Shown here: one piece after another, positions 10,620 to 19,426 of the stretch
How the letters are laid out: every line of letters begins with the position of its first letter
Position numbering within the stretch: position 1 is the stretch's first letter
Source of the DNA: Lumbricus terrestris
Lineage: Eukaryota; Annelida; Clitellata; Crassiclitellata; Lumbricidae
Length of the DNA: 64,000 nt
Reading direction: 5' to 3'
Assembly (NCBI GenBank): GCA_949752735.1
Contig: OX457053.1
Coordinates: 1,802,084 to 1,866,083, forward strand
Notes under the pieces: model-generated
The model's database searches: none
Told to the model about the DNA's origin: nothing
The model's input: only the letters and a program-made list of their open reading frames with translations
Position numbers and translations under genes: made by a program

Positions 10620-13600
10620 CGGTTTAAAGAAACACCACCTCAATATAAAATGGAGTACTCGAAGAAAACTGTTATTGAATTGAGAAAAATCGCAAAGCAG
10701 AGCGGCTTGGTTGGGTATACGAGACTACGCAAAGCAGACTTGGTCGCTAAAATTGAAGCTCACAAGACATCCCTAATTTCACCTAACATTAGTTTACTCG
10801 ACGCCCCTGTTCCCGTTATTGAATTCCCAATACTCGAACCCGTACCAGCTACAACAGTACGAAAAATATTCGATAAAACAAAATCAGCGATTAATACGTT
10901 CGCAAAATGGATCGAAGGGTATATTCCTGAAGAACCAAAGAGAAAGGTGAATGAAAAGTTAGAAGCGTTGAAAGCCAAAGTGAATTCTATATTCGCGGGA
11001 ATTCGTATGAAGACGAATAAAATTAGAGAGACGGCTTCAGCTATCAAAGGCTTCACGAAACAATACATGATAGAGGGGGTTGGTGGTATTGATGCAATGT
11101 CTTTTCTTGACACCGTTCAGGCACAGGTGGTAGACTTGTTAACTAAAAACCGCCAGACTAAGGTCAATTTTGTCCTCACCTGCGCAATGGAGCGTGTTGA
11201 TATGAAGACTGGAGAAGTAGGTTCCAACGATTTTCCATTCGTTTCAAAGACTGAGGTGGTTCTAGACTCCACTGATGTAAGTGAAATTTATAACAACGCG
11301 AAAGATAAAATTATTGAATCGATGGCTACCTTTCAGATGCGGGGCAGTAACTGGAGGCTCAGAGCGGTTCAGAAATTAGAAATCAACACGGTTGTTTATA
11401 AACCGTTGAAAGGTAGCTCCTACATCCCGCTACCAGATAAGTTGGTGAGAAAAGAGGCTATAATCAATATGAAGAACAAAGATGAAGAATGCTTCAAGTG
11501 GTGTATAACAAGAGCCCTAAACCCCGTTGGCAAGAATTCAGAAAGAATCACGAAAGAATTAATTAGACAATCTGGGGAACTTAATTGGTCTGGAATCGAA
11601 TTCCCAGTAGCAACGGATGCTAATGTGATAAGTAAGTTTGAGAGAAATAATAATATTAGTATTAATGTTTTTGGTTATGAGAGGGATGTTAGCCTATTCC
11701 CAATATACATATCAAAACATGAGAACGATACTTGTGTTGATCTCTTACTTATTTCTGATGATGAAAAGAAGCATTATTGTTGGATCAAGAATTTCAACAG
11801 ACTGATGGCAGCGCAAACAGACAAGTCTACTCATTCAATGCACTATTGTAAAAGATGTTTGCAGGGATATAGAGAGCTAGGTTCGCTACACAAACACATC
11901 GAGTACTGTTCCCAACACAGCGCTCAAAAGATAGACCTACCAGAACCAGGAACTATGTTGAGTTTTAAAAATTATTATCGAAAAATGAGAGTCCCTTTTG
12001 TAGTGTTTGCCGACTTTGAAAGTTTCATTAAACCTATAGACACATGCCAACCAGACCCAAGCACGTCCTATACCAACAAATATCAAAAGCATATTCCAAG
12101 TTCTTTCTGTTATTATATAAAATGTTTCGATGACGACCTGTATTCACAAGCCCCCGTAACGTTCACAGCGAAGAGCGAAGACGATGATGTAGCGCAGATA
12201 TTTATTGACAGTCTTGTTGAGAATGTAAAAGATATTTATAATCAATTTAAATTCCCAAAGAAAATGATATTTGGAAAGGACGACAAGAAGCTATTCGACT
12301 CGGCTACTGTTTGCCATATATGCGGGGGTGAGTTCTTTGTTGATGATGATAATGACAATAACATGCGAGTAAGAGATCACTGTCATCTTACTGGGAAATT
12401 CAGAGGCGCCGCTCATAAGATTTGCAATCTAAAGTATAGAGTCCCCAAGTTTTTCCCAGTAGTATTCCATAATCTAACCGGCTACGATAGCCATCTATTC
12501 GTGAAGAAATTACAGGGTGGTAATAATGAACAGATTAAATGCATCCCCTGCAACGAAGAAAAGTATATCTCATTTAGCAGAGATGTTATAGTCGATAAGT
12601 TTATTAACAAAGAAGGGAAAGAGAAAGTGGTCAAACGAGAATTACGATTCATCGATAGTTTTAGATTCATGCCAGCGGGTCTCGACGCATTATCGAAGAA
12701 CCTAAGTAAAGACCAGTGTAAAAATATAAGCAAGTACTACTCCGGCAATCAACTCGATCTCTTGCTAAGAAAAGGGGTTTATCCATACGACCACGTTAGT
12801 TCCATCGATCAATTGAATGAAACAGAACTACCACCAAAGCCAGCATTCTATTCGAAACTAAACGACTCAGGCATCAGTGACGAAGACTACAACCATGCAC
12901 AGGTGGTATGGAAAGAATTCGGATTCAAAACATTCAGAGAATATCATGACTTGTACAATCTTTCGGATGTTCTCCTGCTCGCCGATGTCTTTGAGAATTT
13001 TAGAGACGTCTGCATGAAGAACTACAACCTGGATCCCGCCTGGTATTACACTTCACCCGGTCTAGCATGGGATGCCTCATTAAAGTTGACTGAAGTAAAG
13101 TTAGAATTATTGAGCGATTACGATATGATACTAATGGTCAAGCATGGGATAAGAGGTGGTGTTAGCACAATTTCACATCGTTATGGGCAAGCAAACAACA
13201 AGTACATATCATCGTTTAATGAAAGCAAACCTTCAACATTTATAACCTATTTGGACGCTAACAACTTATATGGGTGGGCAATGTGTAAGAATCTTCCAAC
13301 TCACGGGTTCAAGTGGATGACTAATGATGAGCAAAACGACTGGAGATCGATACCGTGTATATTGGAGGTGGACTTGGAATATCCCAAAGATTTACACGAT
13401 CTTCACAATGACTACCCTCTTGCCCCTGAGAATATCACGCCTGAATCTTCAACGGTTCCTAAACTCATCCCAAACCTGAATGACAAAGTAAAGTACATAA
13501 CCCATTATGAAAATTTGAAGCAGTATGAAAGCCTAGGTTTGAAGATTACCAAAATTCATCGAGGAATTAAATTTGAAGAAAGCACCTGGTTGAAAAAATA

Positions 13601-14447
13601 TATCGATCTAAATACCAATCTGAGGACCAAAGCCACAAACGATTTCGAGAAAGACTTTTTCAAACTTATGAATAATAGTGTGTTTGGCAAAACTTGCGAA
13701 AATATAGAGTCTCGAGTAGATATTAAACTGGTTTCAAGCGAGAAGCAGGCCATAAAACTAACGGCTAAAACGAGTTACGACAGTCGGACTATTTTTGACG
13801 AGAACCTAATTGCCATTCACATGAAAAAAACTTCGTTGCTCTATAACAAACCGATATATCTTGGTATGTGCATCCTAGACTTGAGTAAAACGCTCGTGTA
13901 TTCTTTCCACTACAATTACATCAAGACCAAGTACGGTGATAGAGCTAAACTATTATTCACCGATACGGATTCGCTAGCCTATGAAATTAAGACCGATGAT
14001 TTCTATACCGATATAGCCCCTGATGTTCGAAGCATGTTTGATACGTCGGACTATCCAAAGGACCACCCATCCGGAATTGAAACTGGAGTGAACAAGAAAG
14101 TAATAGGTTTGTTTAAGGATGAAGCTGCAGGTAAACAGATTGAGGAATTCGTGGGGTTGAGATCCAAGTTGTACAGTTACAAAATAGCAGGCATAGACCA
14201 TAAAAAATGCAAGGGCGTTAAAAAATACGTTGTTAAGAAATCAATTACTCATGATGACTACAAAGAGTGCTTATTCACCAAACGTGAACAGTCGAGAAAG
14301 ATGAATGTCATTCGTTCCCATTTTCATGATATCTACACTGAAGAGATTAATAAGATCGCTCTTTCAGCTACGGACGATAAGCGGGTAATAATGGATGATG
14401 GCATTCACACTTTAGCATATGGCCACTATTTATTGAAATCTACTTAA
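10596..14447 (+). CDS. polB: Protein-primed family B DNA polymerase
   Basis: This 1283-residue protein would replicate the linear element from its ends using a protein primer. An N-terminal SAP-like helix pair (about residues 24-54) suggests DNA binding. A C2H2-type finger (about 417-439) and a Cys/His cluster (CHICGG to DHCHLTGKFRGAAH..CN, about 573-611) precede or interrupt the exonuclease. Exonuclease motifs: FADFES (D473, E475), FHNLTGYDSH (D631) and YNLSD. Polymerase motifs: A, DANNLYG (D887); B, KLMNNSVFG (about 1023); C, DTDS (1123-1126). All catalytic residues are present and the frame is open throughout. The start was chosen because TATATAAA abuts it. It is the first gene inside the left TIR and the zinc-ribbon gene follows after 21 bp. 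Confidence 0.96.
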   Translation: MSENIFLKRFKETPPQYKMEYSKKTVIELRKIAKQSGLVGYTRLRKADLVAKIEAHKTSLISPNISLLDAPVPVIEFPILEPVPATTVRKIFDKTKSAINTFAKWIEGYIPEEPKRKVNEKLEALKAKVNSIFAGIRMKTNKIRETASAIKGFTKQYMIEGVGGIDAMSFLDTVQAQVVDLLTKNRQTKVNFVLTCAMERVDMKTGEVGSNDFPFVSKTEVVLDSTDVSEIYNNAKDKIIESMATFQMRGSNWRLRAVQKLEINTVVYKPLKGSSYIPLPDKLVRKEAIINMKNKDEECFKWCITRALNPVGKNSERITKELIRQSGELNWSGIEFPVATDANVISKFERNNNISINVFGYERDVSLFPIYISKHENDTCVDLLLISDDEKKHYCWIKNFNRLMAAQTDKSTHSMHYCKRCLQGYRELGSLHKHIEYCSQHSAQKIDLPEPGTMLSFKNYYRKMRVPFVVFADFESFIKPIDTCQPDPSTSYTNKYQKHIPSSFCYYIKCFDDDLYSQAPVTFTAKSEDDDVAQIFIDSLVENVKDIYNQFKFPKKMIFGKDDKKLFDSATVCHICGGEFFVDDDNDNNMRVRDHCHLTGKFRGAAHKICNLKYRVPKFFPVVFHNLTGYDSHLFVKKLQGGNNEQIKCIPCNEEKYISFSRDVIVDKFINKEGKEKVVKRELRFIDSFRFMPAGLDALSKNLSKDQCKNISKYYSGNQLDLLLRKGVYPYDHVSSIDQLNETELPPKPAFYSKLNDSGISDEDYNHAQVVWKEFGFKTFREYHDLYNLSDVLLLADVFENFRDVCMKNYNLDPAWYYTSPGLAWDASLKLTEVKLELLSDYDMILMVKHGIRGGVSTISHRYGQANNKYISSFNESKPSTFITYLDANNLYGWAMCKNLPTHGFKWMTNDEQNDWRSIPCILEVDLEYPKDLHDLHNDYPLAPENITPESSTVPKLIPNLNDKVKYITHYENLKQYESLGLKITKIHRGIKFEESTWLKKYIDLNTNLRTKATNDFEKDFFKLMNNSVFGKTCENIESRVDIKLVSSEKQAIKLTAKTSYDSRTIFDENLIAIHMKKTSLLYNKPIYLGMCILDLSKTLVYSFHYNYIKTKYGDRAKLLFTDTDSLAYEIKTDDFYTDIAPDVRSMFDTSDYPKDHPSGIETGVNKKVIGLFKDEAAGKQIEEFVGLRSKLYSYKIAGIDHKKCKGVKKYVVKKSITHDDYKECLFTKREQSRKMNVIRSHFHDIYTEEINKIALSATDDKRVIMDDGIHTLAYGHYLLKST

Positions 14448-14468
14448 GAAAAAATATCCTAATATAAA

Positions 14469-15248
14469 ATGACAGACTCAATTGTATGTGCCAATTGCAA
14501 AATGGAAAAAAGCTTAACTGAATTTTACAAAAACGAACGTAATAAAAGCGGCTATTTTGCTTCTTGTAAAATGTGTGTCATTATCAAAACGAAGGAACGT
14601 ACACAAAAATACTCGGAGCTTGAAGTGAGGGAAACGAAGGATAATAAAGTTTGCTCAAAATGCAAAATTGAAAAAAGTTTCAGCGAATTTCACAAAGATA
14701 AATCACAAAAGAGTGGGTATTTTCCGAGCTGCAAACTTTGCAAAAATACCAAAGTAAAGGAGCTAGCGCATAAGTACGCAATGCTAGAGAACAGAGAAAC
14801 GAAGGATAGAAAAGTGTGCAGCCGGTGTAAGATAGACAAGAACATATCGGAATACGTTAAAAATCGATTTCAAAAAGATGGATGGGCGAATGAATGTAAA
14901 AATTGTAGACATAAATATTATCTCACCTGCGTAGAAGCAAAAAAAATTTCTAATATAAAAATGGAAATCCCAGAATGTCTCAAATGTAAACTCGGTATCG
15001 GTCTTAAAACATTTACGAAATGGATCGAGTTCCAATTTGAAGAGGGCATGAATATGGACAATTACGGTTCGGTTTGGCGTCTCGATTTTGTTTTGCCAAT
15101 ATCATCGTTCGATGAAAAAGAACTTGATAAAGCTGTGAATTGGCTGAATATACGTCCGGTGCTATTGGAAAAAAATATAGAAAAAGCGAACAAAATAGAG
15201 CAGAGGGAAAAAGCGTATGACTTTATAAAATATTTAAGCGAAATATAA
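14469..15248 (+). CDS. Triple zinc-ribbon protein with HNH-like C-terminal domain
   Basis: The 259-residue protein has three repeated ribbons, each C-x2-C, a Lys, an aromatic, then G-x4-C-K-x-C (residues about 7-37, 61-91 and 117-146). A C-terminal region follows with WRLDFVLPISSFD and NWLNIRPVLLEKNIEKANK. That layout resembles phage and viral HNH-type endonucleases with an N-terminal zinc ribbon. The position where those enzymes carry the catalytic DH pair reads D-F here, so cutting activity is doubtful. It starts at AATATAAAATG, lies between the polymerase and protease, and its stop is 3 bp before the protease ATG. A nucleic-acid-binding role is inferred; exact function is unknown. Confidence 0.75.
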   Translation: MTDSIVCANCKMEKSLTEFYKNERNKSGYFASCKMCVIIKTKERTQKYSELEVRETKDNKVCSKCKIEKSFSEFHKDKSQKSGYFPSCKLCKNTKVKELAHKYAMLENRETKDRKVCSRCKIDKNISEYVKNRFQKDGWANECKNCRHKYYLTCVEAKKISNIKMEIPECLKCKLGIGLKTFTKWIEFQFEEGMNMDNYGSVWRLDFVLPISSFDEKELDKAVNWLNIRPVLLEKNIEKANKIEQREKAYDFIKYLSEI

Positions 15249-15251
15249 AAA

Positions 15252-15686
15252 ATGAGTTCTGCAACTGTGAAAAACATCGATGTTGAAGGTGTAGTTCTTC
15301 CAAATCGCCCGTTAACGAATATTGAATTAATAGATACCGCGAAGAAACTAAATATCCCTAATTTCAGAGGAGTGTACTTACGAGATGAACTACCAAAGAA
15401 ACCTAGGCGAAACGAATGTGGAATACTGAACTTGGACGATTCTAATGGGAACGGGACCCATTGGTGCGCTTTTTTAAAGAACGGCAAGGATAAAATATAT
15501 TTCGATAGTTACGGCCTACCACCACCCACAGAGCTCGTCAAGTATTTACGCAGCCCCGTCTACTACAACAGCGAACGAATTCAACCCGACGGGGAAGTGT
15601 TTTGTGGTCATCTATGTTTGTACGTTTTGAAAAAGACGATGAACGATGGTTGTAAATTTCAAGAAGTTATAAATGAATTGTACTAA
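15252..15686 (+). CDS. Adenain/Ulp1-like cysteine protease (maturation protease)
   Basis: The 144-residue protein fits the C48/C5 family that matures virions in adenoviruses and Polintons. The triad is visible in order: His in GTHWCAF (H70), Asp in YFDSYG (D85) and Cys in EVFCGHLCLYVL (C118, with C122). It is short, near the minimal catalytic domain. It starts 3 bp after the preceding stop, with an A-rich ATATAAAAA leader. Expected substrates are the capsid and pVI-like proteins encoded on the other strand. Confidence 0.92.
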   Translation: MSSATVKNIDVEGVVLPNRPLTNIELIDTAKKLNIPNFRGVYLRDELPKKPRRNECGILNLDDSNGNGTHWCAFLKNGKDKIYFDSYGLPPPTELVKYLRSPVYYNSERIQPDGEVFCGHLCLYVLKKTMNDGCKFQEVINELY

Positions 15687-15706
15687 AAATATTATCGCGT
15701 AATAAA

Positions 15707-16453
15707 ATGCCTGTAAACATATTTGGACAAATGGTTAGCGAATCAACGCCACGAGTAATATCAGGCGGTGTCACACTTACTCAAGCCGATAATACTTTTC
15801 TAAGACGAGATGGAGCAAACCCTGTTACTGGTGATCTAGATATGAATGGCCATGTGATAAAAGGTCTACCTACAAGGAATAATCCGGATGCAGGAATGGA
15901 TGAGGCTCTAAGTCGAGGACAGGCTATAGATTTGATAACGAATCACGATAATGTACCATCGAGCGGCAATCATTTGACTAATAAGAAATACGTCGATGCA
16001 ACGGCTGAAAAATATGTCGACACGAAAGCAATCGGACCCGCGATTAGCATGTACACTTCAACTACGCAAGCAATAAGCGCCAATACATACACAAAAGTTT
16101 CTTTCGATATAGCAAGATTCGAAAGAGATATCCGCCATCGCGTAGGATGGAATAAGATCTCTCCTGATAAAGCCGGCTGCTATCTCGTTTCGACGCACAT
16201 AGAATTTCGTTTAGTAGGTGCTGCTACTTTATTCGGCGCTAGTACTTCGGGTTTCGTTTACCTGTATAAAAATGGAGGGGTGCATATGCAAATTGCGGGT
16301 GGATGGGGTGCGTCAAATGCCGGTGCTATCAATGCAACAGGTAGTACCATACTTTATCTAACCGAAGACGATTACCTCGAGATAGGTGTTTATTCAACCG
16401 CCGCTGTAGGTATAGTAGCTAAGGACTTTTCCCTCGCATTCCTTCGACAATAG
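15707..16453 (+). CDS. Fibre-like protein 1 (phage-fibre-like base, C1q/TNF-like head)
   Basis: The 248-residue protein has an N-terminal module (about 1-110) with NTFLRRDGANPVTGDLDMNG, IKGLP, DEA and HLTNKKYVD. These are hallmarks of phage tail-fibre shaft/collar segments. The C-terminal half (about 110-248) looks like a C1q/TNF-type beta sandwich: KAGCYLVS, VYLYKNG, LYLTEDDYLEIGVY and a terminal FSLAFLR. It is the upstream member of a pair: the next gene has the same length, starts 28 bp after this stop and shares the N-terminal half most strongly. The likely role is a trimeric receptor-binding spike on the particle; this is inference. It starts at CGTAATAAAATG. Confidence 0.75.
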   Translation: MPVNIFGQMVSESTPRVISGGVTLTQADNTFLRRDGANPVTGDLDMNGHVIKGLPTRNNPDAGMDEALSRGQAIDLITNHDNVPSSGNHLTNKKYVDATAEKYVDTKAIGPAISMYTSTTQAISANTYTKVSFDIARFERDIRHRVGWNKISPDKAGCYLVSTHIEFRLVGAATLFGASTSGFVYLYKNGGVHMQIAGGWGASNAGAINATGSTILYLTEDDYLEIGVYSTAAVGIVAKDFSLAFLRQ

Positions 16454-16481
16454 CGACTGGGAAAAATCTTAATTATATAAA

Positions 16482-17228
16482 ATGCCTGTCGATATATTTG
16501 GACGAATGGATGGTGGATCTGCGCCACGAGTAATAGCAGGGGGTATCACATTATCCCAAGTCAACAATACTTTTCTAAGGGTGGATGGAGCAAACCCGGC
16601 TACTGGAGATCTAAATATGAATGGCAAATGCATTAAGGGCCTTCCTATAACGAATAATCCGGATTGTGGAATGGATGAGGCTGTAAGTTACGCACAAGTC
16701 ACAGATTTGATAACGGATCACCGTAGCACTCCATCCAACGATAATCATTTGACAAATAAAAAATATGTCGACGGACAAATTGCTTCGGCAGTAACCACTA
16801 CCAACCGATTCTTTGGCCCGGCGTTTAGTGCTTTCACCTCCACCACCCAGGCTATCCCCGCTAACACCTCCACGACAGTAAATTTTAATACAAAAAGATT
16901 CGATCCGGATAATTGTTTCATCAATTTGAAACGATTCTTTCCTCAGAAAGCTGGATGTTATATGGTTTCGGTGTTTGTGGAATTTCATGCCGATACTGTT
17001 AGAACTTCTGGTAATGTTTCCTTGATCAAAAATGGGAGGGTGTACATGAAGATGCCCGGCGGTGGAGGTGATTACGGTGGTGGGGGTACGGCTGGAGCGA
17101 ATAATAATGTATCGGGTACTTGTCTAGTTCGATTAACTAATACCGACTACCTCGAGATAGCTGTTATAGCAAACGCTGCTGTAAACATTGAGGCACATGA
17201 CTTTTCAGCCGCATACTTACGACCTTAA
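16482..17228 (+). CDS. Fibre-like protein 2, paralogue of the preceding gene
   Basis: This is also 248 residues. The N-terminal base is closely similar to fibre 1 (IFGRM, GGITLSQ.NNTFLR.DGANP, TGDLNMNG, IKGLP, NHLTNKKYVD). The head is more diverged, with a glycine-rich loop (PGGGGDYGGGG) replacing a different loop in fibre 1. The head keeps KAGCYMVSVFVEF, VSLIKNG and LTNTDYLEIAVI. A conserved base with a diversified head suits alternative receptor-binding spikes. It starts at AATTATATAAAATG and is the last gene of the left + block, converging with the - block 26 bp away. Confidence 0.75.
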   Translation: MPVDIFGRMDGGSAPRVIAGGITLSQVNNTFLRVDGANPATGDLNMNGKCIKGLPITNNPDCGMDEAVSYAQVTDLITDHRSTPSNDNHLTNKKYVDGQIASAVTTTNRFFGPAFSAFTSTTQAIPANTSTTVNFNTKRFDPDNCFINLKRFFPQKAGCYMVSVFVEFHADTVRTSGNVSLIKNGRVYMKMPGGGGDYGGGGTAGANNNVSGTCLVRLTNTDYLEIAVIANAAVNIEAHDFSAAYLRP

Positions 17229-17254
17229 ATTCGAAACCATATTTAGTTTTGAAT
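17229..17254. terminator. Convergent junction between the + and - gene blocks
   Basis: Only 26 AT-rich bases separate the stop codons of the fibre 2 gene (+) and the SAP/NUMOD-like gene (-). It must serve the 3' ends of both transcripts. No AATAAA is evident. Confidence 0.35.
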
Positions 17255-17659
17255 TTATATTTCTACCAAATCCGTTACAAAATCGTCACCCTCCTTCCCC
17301 CCATGAACTTTAATTTCGTATCTAGATCTCCATACTCGACCATTGAAAAATGAGATTGTTCGCGCGCTTTCCCCGTGTGCTCTGCCTGCTTTGTAAAGCG
17401 ATGAATACGAGCTTACTTCACCCGTTTCATGGTCTAATATATCTACTCGTCTCGGTTGGTTTCTGATATATTTCAATCTATCATATTTTTCATCCGTGCT
17501 GGGCACCTTCGGTTCTCGCCGTTGTTTCTCTTTTTCAGCGATATCACGCGAAAGTACACCCTTCTCAAACAATAGATCAATGAGTTCAGGCTTGTTGAGA
17601 TGAGACCATCTTTTGATCTTATGCTTTTTCACCAGCGTTTTCAATTCTATCAATTTCAT
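17255..17659 (-). CDS. SAP-like plus NUMOD1-like putative DNA-binding protein
   Basis: The 134-residue protein has an N-terminal region LKTLVKKHKIKRWSHLNKPE resembling a SAP/HeH helix pair. A central basic stretch follows. The C-terminal ILDHETGEVSSYSSLYKAGR with RYEI resembles the NUMOD1 helix-turn-helix found in homing endonucleases. No nuclease domain is attached. It is the last gene of the leftward block, after the capsid gene, with a TATAAAAATG start. A DNA-binding or packaging role is inferred only. Confidence 0.55.
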   Translation of the reverse strand: MKLIELKTLVKKHKIKRWSHLNKPELIDLLFEKGVLSRDIAEKEKQRREPKVPSTDEKYDRLKYIRNQPRRVDILDHETGEVSSYSSLYKAGRAHGESARTISFFNGRVWRSRYEIKVHGGKEGDDFVTDLVEI

Positions 17660-17682
17660 TTTTATAGTACAAGATATTTTTT

Positions 17683-18969
17683 TTAATACACCACGCTCAT
17701 TTTCCCACCATCCGACTGAAATTTGAGTAACTTGTCACAAATCACCACTGCATAAGCTTGCGTTCGAGCTGGTACCACATCATTAAAAGTAGCTTTGATC
17801 ACGATATCGACTACTGATGGCTTCAGACGCTCTGATTGCTTGCTCACATCAAACACCATAATTGGGAAGAGATCTTTGAAGTCTGCTGGAGTGATATTAC
17901 TTTGCGTTATCAGTTCGTTCATTCCATAGAATTTTTCACTAAACGTGGCCGCTTCTCGGTACGCTCGCGAGAACTGCTGATTCGGGAATGATAGGTTATA
18001 GCCGACTTGTGGGTATTGGGCCGAATTCATCATCACGTACATGTTCTTCAGATTAATATGATCGAAAACGGAAGGATTCATAACTTGATTGCCGCCACGA
18101 TCCGTTTGAAAACCTATAATTATGTACCTAGGCATCTCAGGTGATGACTTGACGCTAAGTCTCCAATCAAAAGTAGACGCCTGTGGGACGGTTATAGTAT
18201 CGCATTGGTGTGCCCTGTACCCAACTGACAGCGAAGCCTTCGATTCGATCGTTTTCATCAGTTCGAACTTCTCCATATCAGCCGGCAAAACATGCGGCAT
18301 AAACCATGAGATTTTGTCTAGTCTGACTTTCCCAGCGGCTGCACCACCGTCTCGATAAATTGCGTCGTCGTCGGCTTTACGAACAAGAGTTAGCGTTTGT
18401 TTCATACCATAAACAACCTTGTTGTAATCGTCACAAAATCCAAAAATATGCCTCAATGGAACGATAAAACTAAACGTGCCTTTAGCACCCGGTTTTTGAA
18501 TTAGATACGACTGTCGAACGGCGAAACCTGTATTATCCGCGATAACGGCTGTCGCGCCACTGTCCTTGTACCACAGCTGATTCAAACCTTGAGCCAGTTG
18601 AAAATCATTCGGGTATTTGAGTAAACCTAGCATCGTCGTTGCTTGACCTGGGTGAAATAATGATTCAATTTCTTTGTTTGATAGGGAATACGAAATTTGA
18701 CTGAACAGATGCATGAGTCCATTATTTGTAAGGGCTACAGCATCGGCATTAACGTACACGCCGTTGTCCGCCTTCATCAATCTACCCTCGAATAATAGAT
18801 AAGATTCCGCTGGATGGTTGAAATTATCTTGAAGTTCGATGTTTATTCTAATCTCCCCAGCGGTGTTTAGATTCGCTCCCGATATCGGTTCATACTCATG
18901 CCATTCATAGCGCTCGATTCCATCATCGATCAATGTTTGTTCGGTAAAGTTTAGAATATCAGACTTCAT
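17683..18969 (-). CDS. MCP: Major capsid protein (double jelly-roll)
   Basis: The 428-residue protein matches the length and hallmarks of Polinton double jelly-roll capsid proteins. Examples are NNGLMHLFSQISYSL near residue 82, the ATTMLGLLKYP stretch, GLNQLWYKD, the IVPLRHIFGFCDDY region and FPIMVFDVS near the C terminus. It would form the trimeric capsomers of an icosahedral particle. The frame is intact. The start has an ACAATAAAATG leader. The pVI-like gene lies 24 bp upstream and the SAP/NUMOD-like gene 24 bp downstream, in a compact leftward block. Confidence 0.93.
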   Translation of the reverse strand: MKSDILNFTEQTLIDDGIERYEWHEYEPISGANLNTAGEIRINIELQDNFNHPAESYLLFEGRLMKADNGVYVNADAVALTNNGLMHLFSQISYSLSNKEIESLFHPGQATTMLGLLKYPNDFQLAQGLNQLWYKDSGATAVIADNTGFAVRQSYLIQKPGAKGTFSFIVPLRHIFGFCDDYNKVVYGMKQTLTLVRKADDDAIYRDGGAAAGKVRLDKISWFMPHVLPADMEKFELMKTIESKASLSVGYRAHQCDTITVPQASTFDWRLSVKSSPEMPRYIIIGFQTDRGGNQVMNPSVFDHINLKNMYVMMNSAQYPQVGYNLSFPNQQFSRAYREAATFSEKFYGMNELITQSNITPADFKDLFPIMVFDVSKQSERLKPSVVDIVIKATFNDVVPARTQAYAVVICDKLLKFQSDGGKMSVVY

Positions 18970-18992
18970 TTTATTGTAGAATAATATTTTTT

Positions 18993-19424
18993 TTACGCGA
19001 CCTTCATTCCCGCGCCGTTTCGCATACGCACTAAATCTTGGATCGACGGGACATTCTTCAAACCTTCCCCCATATTCAGATTATTGATGTTAGTGTCCGC
19101 CACATTCGTCCCGATGCTACTTAGTCGAGCTAAAGTGTCTATATTTTTTGGTGTAAGTGGATTCTTTGGAGCAGTAAACAGTTTAGTCGCAGCTTTCTCT
19201 ACTAATCTTTTACCAGCGTCGGTTGCGGCTGTTTTCCCAACATCGATAGCCTTTTTCCCAATTTCTTTCGCCACGTCTTTACTAGCACTAAGAGCTCTCG
19301 TTGCTAACTGTTTGGCAGCGTTCGATGTAACTAGTCTTTTGAAAAATCCCGAAATAGTATCAAATATTCCAGATCCACCGATAACGTATTGCTTCCTGTA
19401 ACTCCTTCTATTAACGATCGGCAT
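18993..19424 (-). CDS. pVI-like membrane-active core protein
   Basis: The 143-residue basic protein starts MPIVNRRSYRKQY. An amphipathic stretch GSGIFDTISGFFKRLV follows, then a long Ala/Lys helix (KDVAKEIGKKAIDVGKTAATDAGKRL). The composition and GGSG-type segment resemble adenovirus pVI-like minor virion proteins, which lyse endosomal membranes after protease cleavage. It sits between the major capsid gene and the conserved 297-aa gene with a CATTATAAAAATG start. The assignment rests on composition, context and family knowledge. Confidence 0.65.
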   Translation of the reverse strand: MPIVNRRSYRKQYVIGGSGIFDTISGFFKRLVTSNAAKQLATRALSASKDVAKEIGKKAIDVGKTAATDAGKRLVEKAATKLFTAPKNPLTPKNIDTLARLSSIGTNVADTNINNLNMGEGLKNVPSIQDLVRMRNGAGMKVA

Positions 19425-19426
19425 TT

